This document shows, piece by piece, positions 52,263-62,879 of a stretch of 64,000 nt of DNA. The DNA is from Methanosarcina sp. (lineage in GTDB: Archaea; Halobacteriota; Methanosarcinia; Methanosarcinales; Methanosarcinaceae). The translations under genes were made by a program, and so were the position numbers. The notes beneath the pieces were generated by a model. That model did not search any database and was not told the DNA's origin. It worked only from the letters and a program-made list of their open reading frames with translations. Position 1 is the first letter of the stretch; each line of letters begins with the position of its first letter. The DNA lies in contig PLUB01000023.1 in assembly GCA_003164755.1 (NCBI GenBank), forward strand, positions 103,378 through 167,377. The letters run 5' to 3'.

Positions 52263-53430
52263 CTTTTTTTTATTTCATTTTTTTAATTCCACGTACTAGT
52301 ATAGAACGTTATGGACGTTTTGATCTTCTGACGTTTATATGATTAATACAAGCCTCATTATTATGGGATAGTATTTGTTATTTTTGTGTTTTCTATTTAT
52401 CACAAATTACATGTTTATCAGGTTTTTTTCAATTCATTTATTATATATTTTTTTAACATTCTTTATTAACTATCTTATAACTCGACATTTTCTTTTTTAT
52501 ATGTGGAATTAAAAAAAACCTGATAAACATGTGATATTTAGACAGTCATAAATGCTTCTCATTAAATATTTTATTGCCCGGTGTGGTTAAACTACATGAA
52601 TCAGTTCAAACCGTGTTAGTTTCTATTTTTTCCAAAATTCATTTGGATAGTTTGGTGATCCGGCTAATCTAAAATATCAAAAAAGTTGATCTTATGAGCT
52701 GCAGATGAAGGGAATGCCTACAGCTCGATCTCGTATCTCATTTAAAATACGGGGAAATTTTTTAAATATAATTTAATTCAATTTATTATATGCTTTTATG
52801 AGTATATTGTACGAATAAAAAATAATTAGTATTAACATTACTTGATCCTGGGCGCATGAATTAGGACAGCGAAAGCCATTTCCCTGATAATCAATAAATT
52901 ACTGAATCTCAACCCACTATAGTAGGTTTTTGGATAGTTCCTTATGAAATCCCATATCAGATTCCTAAATGTATCTTATACAGCTCCACAAACGTTCGTA
53001 GTTGACTAGAGTATCTCCGAATAGTCAATAGTGGCATGGTGTAAGACTTATAATAGATCCACATCATCTGACTATCAATTCCAATTCTGTATTGTTTATT
53101 GCAGGACCAAGGACTTTGATTGTATTCTCTATCCATCATTGTTTTTGGACAGTTATGTAGACCTTAAAATGCAACTTTTCTTGGCTTGTATCCTAATTCA
53201 GATTAAAAGTTTTTCCTGAATAGTTTTTTTCCAATTTAAAATGTTATCGCACCTATAGAGCTTTGAAAGTTCAAATATATTTTAAAAATAGTATTAAAGT
53301 CTTTTTAATAAATTGGGAAATATGATTTATATGTAGGTGAATTTTTATTTAGAGAGTGGGGTATTAATTCTGGTACATTTGTTTAGTTATTTTCCATCAT
53401 CAATATCTAAGACAATATTAGAAGACCTAA
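52263..53430. other. Gene-poor spacer
   Basis: Holds the inverted-repeat element at 52409-52532. The 53090-53430 part resembles 58925-59300, upstream of the other TPR gene, so this promoter region is a duplicated copy. No gene. Confidence 0.5.
52409..52532. repeat. 124-base element with 27-base inverted ends
   Basis: ACATGTTTATCAGGTTTTTTT-CAATTC at 52409-52435 pairs with GAATT-AAAAAAAACCTGATAAACATGT at 52506-52532, one mismatch. The middle is very T-rich. It does not match families A or B and may be the end pair of another element. Confidence 0.7.
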
Positions 53431-53431
53431 T

Positions 53432-54459
53432 ATGAACAAAGCAACCTATGACAATGCAAGCAAAATGCATACCATCATAATGACTTTGGGAATTACTATG
53501 CTGATGCTTTTAATCCTAGTGAGTCTCGCAGGTGCAGGGTCATTTGCATATATTCCTAACTCCGGCAGCAACATATATCGAATTTAAATAAATCAGATGA
53601 AGCAATAACAGCCTATGACAAAGCAATTGAAATTAATCCGCAGTATCCACTGGCTTGCACACAGTATTCCTCGGCGCATCATTCAGATTGCCACGGACAT
53701 TCGTTAGCGTCGGGCGGAAACGATATAGTACCCTCAACAATCTATATGGGGAAAACAATAGTAGACTTGACTTATGCAAGAGATGTCAATGGAGTGATTC
53801 TTCAACCCAAGACACTCGTTAAAAAAGAGTTCCCACGTTCAGTAAAATTTGGCAAGAATGATTTAATAAGCTTAACCGCAAATATCGGTGAAAACGTTAC
53901 ATTTGGCGACAATTGTTTCGTTGGTGCCAATGTCACAATTCGCCATGACAATTACTTTGGTTCAAATGTTATCATAGATTACGGCATAAAAATCCTTCCG
54001 TTCAATGAAATCCGGAACAACTTCACGATCGGTCACGATAGCAAGATTGATCTGTTCAATGTAATCGAGAACAATGCGGTACTTGGCCCGTATAACAAAC
54101 TTAATCAGCATAACGTCATCGGCCATTACGTTATTCTTGGTTCAGGCGATCAATTTGGTTCATTCAACACAATTCCTTGCAGGGAACCAATAACTGATCC
54201 CTCCAAAGTTTGGTTTGAGAATAATGTCACATTCGGAGATTTCAATACCGTGGATATGAACGTCCAAATCGGGCCCGATAATCATTTCGGCTCATATAAT
54301 AGGATTCTTGAAAACACGTCGGTCAGGCAGTTATCATTCGACTCGTATGACAAATCTGATTCGAACAATACATTCGGAGCGCATAAATATGATCCTGCGG
54401 ATCGGATCTTGTCAAGTCTGTATGGCTGTTCAGACATGGAAATTTTGAAGAAGACGTAA
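53432..54459 (+). pseudogene. Secreted TPR/beta-helix protein, frameshifted, copy 2
   Basis: The ATG at 53432 opens a 51-residue reading with a signal segment (HTIIMTLGITMLMLLILVSL ending SFAYIPNSGSN) to TAA at 53585. In another frame, open from about 53560, one TPR unit follows (SDEAITAYDKAIEINPQYPL), then a His/Cys-rich stretch (SSAHHSDCHGHSLASGG) and a long left-handed beta-helix-like region (53746-54459) with repeats of the type NNFTIGHDSKIDLFNVIENN. The beta-helix part alone is 237 residues and could be translated from ATG 53746. The join of TPR and beta-helix looks like a fusion by recombination. Confidence 0.7.
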
Positions 54460-54887
54460 CTATTCAGCCTACTAAAAATAAGTTGGATGATATCCATTTT
54501 AACGCGATAGATACTTCTGATTAATAACTGATTGGAAAATAGAAACAAATGATCAATCGACGATAGTGAAATAAAATAAATCCACTGGAATTTGCTTATT
54601 ATAATCCTTGTAATGGTATTTATTGCAATTTTTTCCCCAGGCTGAATAATTACAAATAAATATCTAGTCTACAATAAATTAAATTGTTCAAAATGATTAT
54701 TGTGTCAAGAGATTTACGGAACCAAAAAGAACTGAAATTTTCTGCATGATTAAAGCATTGATTTTTACAATCAAATGGAAATGTTCTTTCTGTTATTGGA
54801 GTATTATTTTCATGCTTAAAAAAATGAGACGTTAATTAATCCAGAAAATTTAATTAAGTATTAATAGGGTGAGATTAACTATTGATT
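54460..54887. other. Spacer
   Basis: The first 200 bases are similar to 22150-22350. The promoter of the DUF151 gene should lie near its right end. No gene. Confidence 0.4.
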
Positions 54888-55352
54888 ATGGACATCAATG
54901 TCAATAATGACTTCGAAGAAATTCGCGTCAAAGATGTCTATATTGTTGATATTTTTGCGGATCCAACACCTATGGTGCTCCTTGAAAATATGGAGGGGAA
55001 TCTGCTTCCTATGTTCATAGGCCACTTAGAAGCTCTCTCAATAGGAAATGTGCTTAAAAAGATCTCACCTCCTCGCCCGATGGCCCATGACCTTATGATG
55101 AATATTTTTGATAGATTGGGAATTAAAATTGAGTGCGTAATGATCGACGACAAAGTGGATAAAATATATTACGCTCGCCTTCTTATAAGAAAGGATAGTA
55201 ATGTCATGCAGTTTGATGCAAGACCAAGCGACTGCATTGCTCTTGCGCTCCGTGCAGGAGCTCCTATAAGGATTAGAAAAAAGGTACTGGAAAGTTCTGA
55301 AGTGGAGATGTCTAAACTTGATGGTGCCCGTGTGATAAATATTTTTGGTTAG
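54888..55352 (+). CDS. Bifunctional nuclease (DUF151) family protein
   Basis: 154 residues from the ATG at 54888. The DUF151 pattern is clear: VKDVYIVDIFADPTPMVLLE, LLPMFIGHLEALSIGNVLKK, PRPMAHDLMMNIFDRLGIK and FDARPSDCIALALRAGAPI. Relatives in plants and bacteria have been called bifunctional nucleases acting on DNA and RNA. GGTGAG lies at 54868-54873, eight bases before a TTG at 54882 but fourteen before the ATG, so the TTG may be the true start. Intact. Confidence 0.88.
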   Translation: MDINVNNDFEEIRVKDVYIVDIFADPTPMVLLENMEGNLLPMFIGHLEALSIGNVLKKISPPRPMAHDLMMNIFDRLGIKIECVMIDDKVDKIYYARLLIRKDSNVMQFDARPSDCIALALRAGAPIRIRKKVLESSEVEMSKLDGARVINIFG

Positions 55353-55552
55353 ATCACGCAGAAGTTATATATACAGAATTCTCAATCTTGAACCTTCTAC
55401 TCTAAAATTTTGATTTCTCTTATCTTGAGAGCTATTTTCGGGTTCATTTTTACAGTTAATTGCTTTTATTTTTAACAGGTTAAATCTAAGATATTACTAT
55501 TTGTCTTAATTTCGATAAGCTTTTAATAGCATTTTACTTAATTATCCCATAG

Positions 55553-56374
55553 ATGCTCACCAAAAGAATAATACCATGTCTTGATGTGACCCTTGACAGA
55601 GCCGGCGGCTGTGTTGTTAAAGGTATAGAGTTTATGGACCTTAAAGATGCTGGAGACCCTATGGAACTCGCCAAGCGCTACAATGAAGAGGGCGCAGATG
55701 AGCTTGTTTTCTTGGATATCACAGCTTCTGCCCATGGTAGAGAAACAATGATCAATGTTATTGAAAGAACTGCAGACGAAGTTTTTATTCCTCTCACAGT
55801 TGGAGGTGGGATAAGTTCCATTGAAGCTATCCGCCAGATTCTCAGGGCTGGAGCAGATAAGGTTTCTGTCAACACATCAGCAGTTAAAAACCCTGAATTT
55901 ATCAAAGAGTCTTCAGACATATTTGGAGCCCAGTGCATTGTCACTGCAATTGACTGCAGGCGGAATAATGACATAAAAAATAATCCTGAAAAAACTATTA
56001 TGGAACTTGAAGATGAGACTTTTGCTTGGTACGAAGTAGTTATCTATGGAGGTAGGCAGGCAACAGGAGTTGATGCGGTACAGTGGGCTAGAAGGGCAGA
56101 AAAACTTGGTTCTGGAGAAATTCTGCTTACCAGTATGGACCGGGACGGGACATGCGCTGGCTATGATATCCCCATTACAAAAAAACTCTCCGAAGAGCTG
56201 GATATACCTATCATAGCTTCAGGAGGGGTCGGAAATCCTCAACACATATACGAGGGGTTCTCCGAAGGAAAAGCTGATGCAGCTCTTGCAGCAAGTATAT
56301 TCCACTTTAGTAAGTATTCAATAAAGGAAGTTAAAGAATACCTTCGAAATAGGGGAATTTCAGTAAGAATCTGA
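55553..56374 (+). CDS. hisF: Imidazole glycerol phosphate synthase subunit HisF
   Basis: 273 residues. HisF, with HisH, turns PRFAR and glutamine-derived ammonia into IGP and AICAR in histidine synthesis. It is a TIM barrel with the two catalytic Asp: [15 protein letters not shown] (Asp11) and [11 protein letters not shown]. The phosphate loops are [11 protein letters not shown] (about 83-93) and [10 protein letters not shown]. No hisH or other his gene is nearby. Intact. No strong Shine-Dalgarno sequence upstream. Confidence 0.96.
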   Translation: MLTKRIIPCLDVTLDRAGGCVVKGIEFMDLKDAGDPMELAKRYNEEGADELVFLDITASAHGRETMINVIERTADEVFIPLTVGGGISSIEAIRQILRAGADKVSVNTSAVKNPEFIKESSDIFGAQCIVTAIDCRRNNDIKNNPEKTIMELEDETFAWYEVVIYGGRQATGVDAVQWARRAEKLGSGEILLTSMDRDGTCAGYDIPITKKLSEELDIPIIASGGVGNPQHIYEGFSEGKADAALAASIFHFSKYSIKEVKEYLRNRGISVRI

Positions 56375-56409
56375 GATAGGAAAAAGGTTAGGAACATATA
56401 TTCAGAAAA

Positions 56410-58217
56410 TCAGGAACATGATATCCAGGAAAGAAGCATTGCAGCAGCTAGTAAGTATTCAGAACACATGGGAAGAATAACTGAAATTTCCGGATTTTGC
56501 ATAGTTGAACTACTTCCGTCTCCGAACTCCCAGAGCCAGGAGGTTGGAACGTTACTGGATGTATCGTAGAACTGAACCGCAAGTGGAGATGTTCCTGATG
56601 TCTGATCTTCAGTGAAGCTTGCAACCGGCGTAACTGCATTATAGGTAAAAGTACCGCTCGTGCCAACTGGTGTAGTGACAGTGACATCAACAGTTCCGGT
56701 TCCTGCCGGGGCATTCACAGTGATCTCTGTATCAGAGACAACAGTAAGATTAGTACCGATGTTGGATCCAAAATTGACTGCTGTAGCTCCCGTAAAACCT
56801 GTCCCAATTAGAGTTACTAGGGTACCAACAGAGCCGCTTGTTGGTGAGATGATGTTGATTATCGGAGCTGGACCCTGAACTGCAGTTATTGTTGCAGTAG
56901 TAGTGTTTGACTGGAGACCATTAGTTGTCGTTGAATATGCGAAATTGGTCACAGAACCGTTATTAAGGTCTTGCTGTGTTACTGAATAGGTACCGGTTCC
57001 TGTAACGCTGGTACCAGGTGAAAGATCATCGCTAAATATAGTAATTGGACCAGAGATATAGTCATCGGTAACCGTAAGATCTCCTAGGAGATTCACATTT
57101 CCTGTGTTAGTGACATTATAAGTGTATGTGATAGACTCTCCTGCAAAGTTGTAAGTGGATGGATTAGCTGATTTGGTTATGTTCAGAGATGGACTTTGAA
57201 CGACATGTACGGTTACTGATGATAGATTTATTGGGGCAGAACCTATAAACTGGCCAAAGGCAATAGGAGCGCTTCCTACATTTACAGTGTCATAGGCAGT
57301 ATTGTTTGTTGTGTTAATTACAGAGACCGTATTGCTGCCTTCTCCGTTGTTAGCCACATATACATCTTTTCCATCTGGGGTGACTGCAACTCCAAGAGGA
57401 CCACGTCCTACATTCACCATAGCTATAAAATTATTAGTTGTTGTGTCAATTACAGAAACATTATTTTCGTAGTAGTTCGTCACATATACCTTTGTTCCAT
57501 CCGGGGTGACTGCAACTCCCAAAGGATCATTTCCTACATTTAACTTGGCTGTAACAGTATTGATTGTTGTGTTAATTACAGAGACAGTATTGCTGTCTGG
57601 TTAGCCACATATACTGTTGACCCATCAGGTGTTAATGCAACTCCAGAAGGCCCGTATAATCCACTCACCGTGGCTGTAACAGCATTGCTTGTTGTGTTAA
57701 TCACAGTGACAACCCCTGCGTTAGAATTTGTCACATATACATTAGTTACACCCGGTGTGGCTGCAATTCCAAAAGGATTACTTCCCACATCCACCGTGGC
57801 TGAAATAGTGTTAGTTGTTGTATCGATTATAGAAACAGTGTTGTTACCTTTGTTTGCCACATATACTTTTGTTCCATCCGCAGTGACTGCAATTCCATAA
57901 GGATAGTTTAATCCATTCACTGTAGCTGTAACAGTATTGTTTATTGTGTCAATTACAGAGACATTGTCATTGCCTTCATTCGTTACATATACCTTTGTTC
58001 CATCTGGCGTAACTGCAACTCCGTAAGGGTTTATTCCTACACTCACCTTTGTAACAACTTTGTTTGTGGCTGTGTCAATTACAGAAACATTATTGCTACC
58101 AGAGTTAGTAATATATGCATATGGAGCCGTACATGCTATACTCACTAGGATTAAAATCATAGCTGCTGAAAGTAAGGCTATAGAATACAACTTTTGTTTA
58201 TTGATCACGTATTTCAT
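56410..58217 (-). pseudogene. YVTN beta-propeller and PKD surface protein, frameshifted
   Basis: An exported cell-surface protein. The 58217 start gives a signal peptide (IALLSAAMILILVSIACTAP) and five propeller units of the AVTPDGTKVYVTN type. One lost base near 57600 (AACCAGACAGC) shifts the frame, and the propeller continues (SNTVSVINTT) in the second reading (56410-57522). Next come a DUF11-like repeat (ITYTYNVTNTGNVNLLGDLT), an IPT/TIG domain (INIISPTSGSVGTLVTLIGT) and a truncated PKD domain (SWLWEFGDGSSS). The C-terminus runs into unrelated sequence before hisF, with which it converges at 35 bases. Confidence 0.85.
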
Positions 58218-59306
58218 TCATGATTAATTAAAAAATTTAGGAATAGTCTCATCTGATAGGAAATATTCATCAATCTGATTCTGAGTGGGGTAACATATCT
58301 AACTCTGGATAGCGAATTAGCTAGTAGAGTGGTTATAAACGCAAAATTTTGTAGTTTCTGACTCATCGATTCATTTCTAACAAAAAACATCAAATTTTGG
58401 TGAAAGTTTGGAATAATTAAGAGAAACATTAATAATTTGGAAGAAGTCATACATTATTAATAATTATAGGAATTTTAGCCTTGTTATAAAAGTTACTCTC
58501 CCAAAATTTCCAGCAAAAAAAGTATTTAAGGATTCATTACCCTTCGAGTATATCAGAAATCCCAATTTTGGGCTGATTGTTTATAAGGCCTATAAAAGCA
58601 ATTTGTTGGAATCAGAGGTTTATCGAAATTTTCCTTATTTTATCTTTTCAGGCGATCCAACATTATTTTGGAAATAATTAATCTAAGAAACTCATTGATC
58701 TCCAAATATTTTCTTTTCCAAGAGAAGAAGCAGTTCATATTTGATAAGATTTGGTTCTATGATTACCAAAACTAAAGATCTAGAGATTTCTCAGCACTTA
58801 TAATTCATGCCTACATCTGATCTCCAAAATATGGAAATGTATGAAAATGATGGATACTACTTTATTCATAAAAAGAACTAACAAGTTCAGCTTGAATGAC
58901 TTCTCCACATGATGCATGAACAGTTTGAGTAAAATTGCAGGATCGAGGACTTTAATTGTATTCTCTACAATCTCAAGCATGCATAGTTTTTTGAAATAAA
59001 CCCTCAGCACCATTGTTTTTAGATGGCTATGTTCTACATTACATTGCAATTTTTTTGTGGATTGTGTTGAAATTTAGATCATTTTTTTAGAATAATTTTT
59101 TTGTCAATTAAAATATTGTTGTCTTGATTATATTATTAAAATTTTTAAAATTTTAACACCTAATAGCATATAACCATGAGTTTAATTAATATAAAAATAT
59201 ATTTTCCTAGTAGAAAAGTTTACTTTGTAGAGTGAAGTATTATTCATTTGTGTTTTTGTAGTTATTTTTAATCATTAATATCTGAACAAACATCGAGAGA
59301 CTGAAA
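58218..59306. other. Spacer with element A7
   Basis: Holds element A7 (58546-58633). The part at 58925-59300 is a diverged copy of 53090-53430 and carries the promoter of the TPR gene. A reading on the minus strand at 58798-59049 may be an old transposase fragment but is not certain. Confidence 0.45.
58546..58633. repeat. Short inverted-repeat element, copy A7
   Basis: 88 bases. Left end GAGTATATCAGAAATCCC, right end AGAGGTTTATCGAAATTTTC; the centre ATTGTTTATAAGGCCTATAAAA aligns with the reverse complement of copy A1. A bare core of the same family, without ends, lies at 61325-61370. Confidence 0.6.
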
Positions 59307-60614
59307 ATGAACGAAGCTAAATGTGGTAAAGCCAGTAGAAAGCATACAATCATAAAGGCTTTAGGAATCACTGCACTGGCACTTTTAATACTAGTGAGTA
59401 TCGCAGGAGCAACGCAATCTACAAATGTTTGGTTCCATAAAGGAAGCGAGCTAATGAGCTCAGAAAAGTACAATGAAGCCATCAAAGCGTTTGACAAAGC
59501 AATTGAAAGTAACCCGAGGGATTCAGATGCTTGGTACAATAAAGGACTTGCTCTAGATTATTTAAATAAATCTGATGAAGCAATAAAAGCATATGACAAA
59601 GCAATTGAAATTAACCCACATAACTCTTTAATATATTTGTATAATAAAGGAAACACTCTAAGTAGCTCAGGCAAGTCCGATGAAGCAATAAAAGCATATG
59701 ACAAAGCAATTGAAAGTAATCCACAATATTCAATTGATTGGTACAATAAAGGAAACACTCTAAGCAGTTCAGGCAAGTCAGAGGAAGCCATAAAAGCATA
59801 TGACAAAGCAATTGAAAGTAACCCGCATTATGCAGATGCTTGGAACAACAAAGGAAACGCTCTAATCAGCTTAGGCAAGTTCGATGAAGCCATAAAAGCA
59901 TATGACAAAGTAATTGAAATTAAACCGCAGGATTCAGATGCTTGGACCAATAAAGGAATTACACTAACCACCTTAGGCAAGTACAATGAAGCCATAAAAG
60001 CATTTGAAAATGTAATTGAAGTTAATCCGCAGAATTCAAATGCTTGGATCTATGAAGGAAACGCTCTTACTAACCTAAATAAATCCGATGAAGCCATAAA
60101 AGCATATAACAAAGCTATTGAAATTAACCCGAATAATTCAGATGCTTGGACCAATAAAGGACTTACTCTAACCATTTTAGGCAAGTACAATGAAGCCATA
60201 AAAGCATGCGATAAAGCAATTGAAATTAACCCGCAGAATTCAATAGCTTGGACCAATAAAGGAAATGCTCTAAGTAAATATAGTAAGTTCGATGAAGCCA
60301 TAAAAGCATATGACAAAGCAATTGAGATTAACCCACGGAATTCAATGGCTTGGACTAATAAAGGACTTATTCTAACCTTTTTAGGCAAGTATAATGAAGC
60401 CATAAAAGCATGTGACAAAGCAATTGAAACTAACCCGCATAATTCAATAGCTTGGGCCAATAAAGGAAATATTCTAAGCAAATTTAGTAAGCCCGATGAA
60501 GCCATAAAAGCCTATGACAAAGCGATTGAAATTAATCCGCAGAATTCAGCAGCTTGGTACAATAAAGCAGTTACTTTAGATAAATTAAATAAATCCAATT
60601 TGCAGGTTAAATAA
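59307..60614 (+). CDS. Secreted TPR protein with 12 repeats, copy 3
   Basis: 435 residues, uninterrupted. A signal segment (HTIIKALGITALALLILVSI, ending AGA) is followed by twelve 34-residue TPR units, the last incomplete, of the form DAWYNKGLALDYLNKSDEAI then AYDKAIEINP. TPRs mediate protein-protein contacts; the partner is unknown. The repeats are also very similar in DNA, which favours unequal recombination. It is the only intact member of the family in this window (others at 33.8 and 53.4 kb). Confidence 0.92.
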   Translation: MNEAKCGKASRKHTIIKALGITALALLILVSIAGATQSTNVWFHKGSELMSSEKYNEAIKAFDKAIESNPRDSDAWYNKGLALDYLNKSDEAIKAYDKAIEINPHNSLIYLYNKGNTLSSSGKSDEAIKAYDKAIESNPQYSIDWYNKGNTLSSSGKSEEAIKAYDKAIESNPHYADAWNNKGNALISLGKFDEAIKAYDKVIEIKPQDSDAWTNKGITLTTLGKYNEAIKAFENVIEVNPQNSNAWIYEGNALTNLNKSDEAIKAYNKAIEINPNNSDAWTNKGLTLTILGKYNEAIKACDKAIEINPQNSIAWTNKGNALSKYSKFDEAIKAYDKAIEINPRNSMAWTNKGLILTFLGKYNEAIKACDKAIETNPHNSIAWANKGNILSKFSKPDEAIKAYDKAIEINPQNSAAWYNKAVTLDKLNKSNLQVK

Positions 60615-61007
60615 TTACTTAATTTTCATTCATTTTTTATCCTTCACGAGATTAACATAACAATTTTTTTGACTTTTTAAAACAACATATATTTTTAATA
60701 AAAACTATGCATTTTGCTAAAATTGAAGGAATTAATTTCCTATAATCTGGCTGAAACTGCGAAAATGAATCGATTTTCATCCAAAAAAACTATGCATTTA
60801 GCAATTATATATTAAATATAAATGACTTACAAAACATATTTCCTTACCTTGCTATGGATATAATGGAACAGTAATCAAAAAAGAAGATTAAGGGGTATAG
60901 GGCAGATTGTAGAGTAAATTATGCACTCTGCCCTACTTGAATAGTCCTGGAAATTTGATAGTTCAGATAATTTCTACAGCACCTAAATTCCGATATTGTT
61001 CTTCTAT
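60615..61007. other. Spacer
   Basis: Contains a hairpin at 60898-60935. No gene. Confidence 0.4.
60898..60935. terminator. Possible terminator hairpin
   Basis: TAGGGC..AGAGT and ACTCT..GCCCTA can pair around AAATTATGC, with one bulge. It lies about 70 bases beyond the minus-strand gene at 61008 and could end its transcript. Weak evidence. Confidence 0.3.
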
Positions 61008-61235
61008 CTAACACTTGCCCTGTTTGATCATTTCCTGGGCTTTTCGAACATTAACTATAGCTTCTTTTTTTATCTCAATCATCTTTTCCAGATTACATAT
61101 TTTCATTTCTAAAAATTTTATTATCATATCCATTCTCATTACTGTAACTTTCTTTTTCTGTTCTTCAGTCAGAAGTTCCCACGTCTGAGTCATCACAGTC
61201 TGCATTATTGGACCTTTTCCTGCTAAATCGTGCAT
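61008..61235 (-). CDS. Small coiled-coil protein
   Basis: 75 residues, almost entirely helical and charged (MTQTWELLTEEQKKKVTVMR, then EMKICNLEKMIEIKKEAIVN), ending QGKC. AAAGGAGATATTT precedes the ATG, a strong ribosome-binding site that supports a real gene. Family not recognised. Confidence 0.6.
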   Translation of the reverse strand: MHDLAGKGPIMQTVMTQTWELLTEEQKKKVTVMRMDMIIKFLEMKICNLEKMIEIKKEAIVNVRKAQEMIKQGKC

Positions 61236-61688
61236 ATTTAAATATCTCCTTTCACCGATAATATTCTGTAAATTTACACTTCAAGAGCGATCAAATATTT
61301 TAGTATTTATTAATGTATGGTTTTAACAAATTGTTTATAAAGCTTATAAAAGTAATTTGTTGCAAACAAGTATTTACTACTTCCACGTATTATTTTTAAT
61401 TAATGATACAAAAAATAGTTTTTGAATAAAACTTACGTTCGTATAAAATATTTTAATACCGGAGATTTTTCACAAATTTAACATTGAGTTTTTTCCCTAA
61501 AAAACTAGACTAAAGTGAAAATATTAACCAGCTAACTGGCCAAAACAAACCTGTATAAATTCGATAAATTACAAAAGGACAAATTAATATATTTATACTA
61601 ATATATATTCTATAGTTTCGATGTAAAGCCTTTTTCAATTATTATATATCCAGGTTCTATACTATTTAATTACAAGGTATTAAATTTG
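61236..61688. other. Spacer
   Basis: AT-rich. A core of the short-element family lies at 61325-61370 without clear ends. No gene. Confidence 0.4.
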
Positions 61689-62573
61689 TTAAAAAAGTTC
61701 AGAAAAATCTATCGAGCCTTTGTCTATGCCTAATTTTAAATTTTGTAGTCGCATTTGCAAAAATTAGTTATGGGACTCTAACCGGTACTTTAAGCAGGAT
61801 TACAGATTGGTATCCTTCTCTTTTTGAGGGGATCTCCAGCATTATAGGATTGGCAGAAGTTTTATTGTATCCCATCCGCCGGATAGAGATCACTCTTACG
61901 GACACCAAAAAGATGAAACTATAGCCTCTGTTTTTATTGCATTACTGCTAATCTTTATGGGCATTGAAATTTTCCAAAACGCTCTCAACCATTTTTTGAT
62001 CCCAAACAAGCCAAAGGTTACAGCTGTGAGTTTTTTCATAGTATTAGACAATGTGTATTAATTATCTAGTCACTAGATATGAGTATAGAAAGGGTCAATC
62101 TTTAAGAAGTCAGGTGCTTATGACAAATTTTATAAATATGAAAAGTGATCTTTATAGCTCTCTCTTGACTATAATAAGATTGGCTGCTATAAAGTTAGGT
62201 TTCTCAGTATTTACTCCGATTAGCTCTTTAAATATTCCCTTTATGATTTTCAAAGCCGGATGCGTAATTGTAAAAGAGAACTCAAGATCCCTCTAGATAT
62301 GTCCAGGATTGAAGAAGAGGAAATAAGGGAATTAATTATCAAAATTGATGGAGTAAAGAACCGTCATAAAATCCAGACATGAGGAAGCATGGGGGATATC
62401 AGGTCATATATACCTGCTTGTTCAATTTGGCATGTCTCTTGAAGATGCCCATATTATCTCTCTCACAGGGTCAGCAAAAAGCTGAGGGAAGGACACAAGG
62501 ATATTTCTAATGTGATTGTACATCTTGAACTCTCCTTACAATACCCCAAGAATCAAATAGCAAAAATAAGTTA
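61689..62573 (+). pseudogene. Cation diffusion facilitator (CDF), broken
   Basis: A metal-proton antiporter remnant. The order of conserved parts is NFVVAFAKISYGTLTG, SLFEGISSIIGLAE, a frame change to SHPPDRDHSYGHQKDETIAS, IALLLIFMGIEIFQNALNHF, a reading at 62051-62296 (YRKGQSLRSQVLMTNFINMK), and the C-terminal cytosolic domain (RIEEEEIRELIIKIDGVKN). The first metal site TDGFHSLFDG is changed to TDWYPSLFEG. Several frame changes and stops. Confidence 0.8.
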
Positions 62574-62879
62574 AAAAACATAGCTTTCAAAAAGCGGATG
62601 ATTTATGTGCCTAAAATAGATTTTTTATGCCAGTTAACACAAAAAAAGGCATCTTAAACTTTATTTTACTTACACAACTATTTTCAAACCTCATTTTTAT
62701 TTACATTATAAATATAACTAAAAATATAGTTCAGTTAGTTAATAACGGTTCTTGGTGAAGTTCCCATCTCCAAAGAAAGCTGCAGGGTGTTCGATTGAAA
62801 TAAAAAGTTCCCCTTTAATGAGATGCTTGCATAGTTCCCTGGATCCCCTTCCCCCATCGATTACCTCTTCATGAATTTC
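62574..62879. other. Spacer
   Basis: About 300 bases, no gene seen. Confidence 0.35.

Noticed and set aside
58798..59049. 83-codon minus-strand reading as a gene
   Set aside because: A short part recurs near 53.1 and 34.1 kb, so it may be an old transposase piece, but no family could be named.
59450..60590. Regularly spaced near-identical DNA repeats, CRISPR-like at first sight
   Set aside because: The period is 102 bases, it lies within an open frame, and each unit encodes a TPR of 34 residues.
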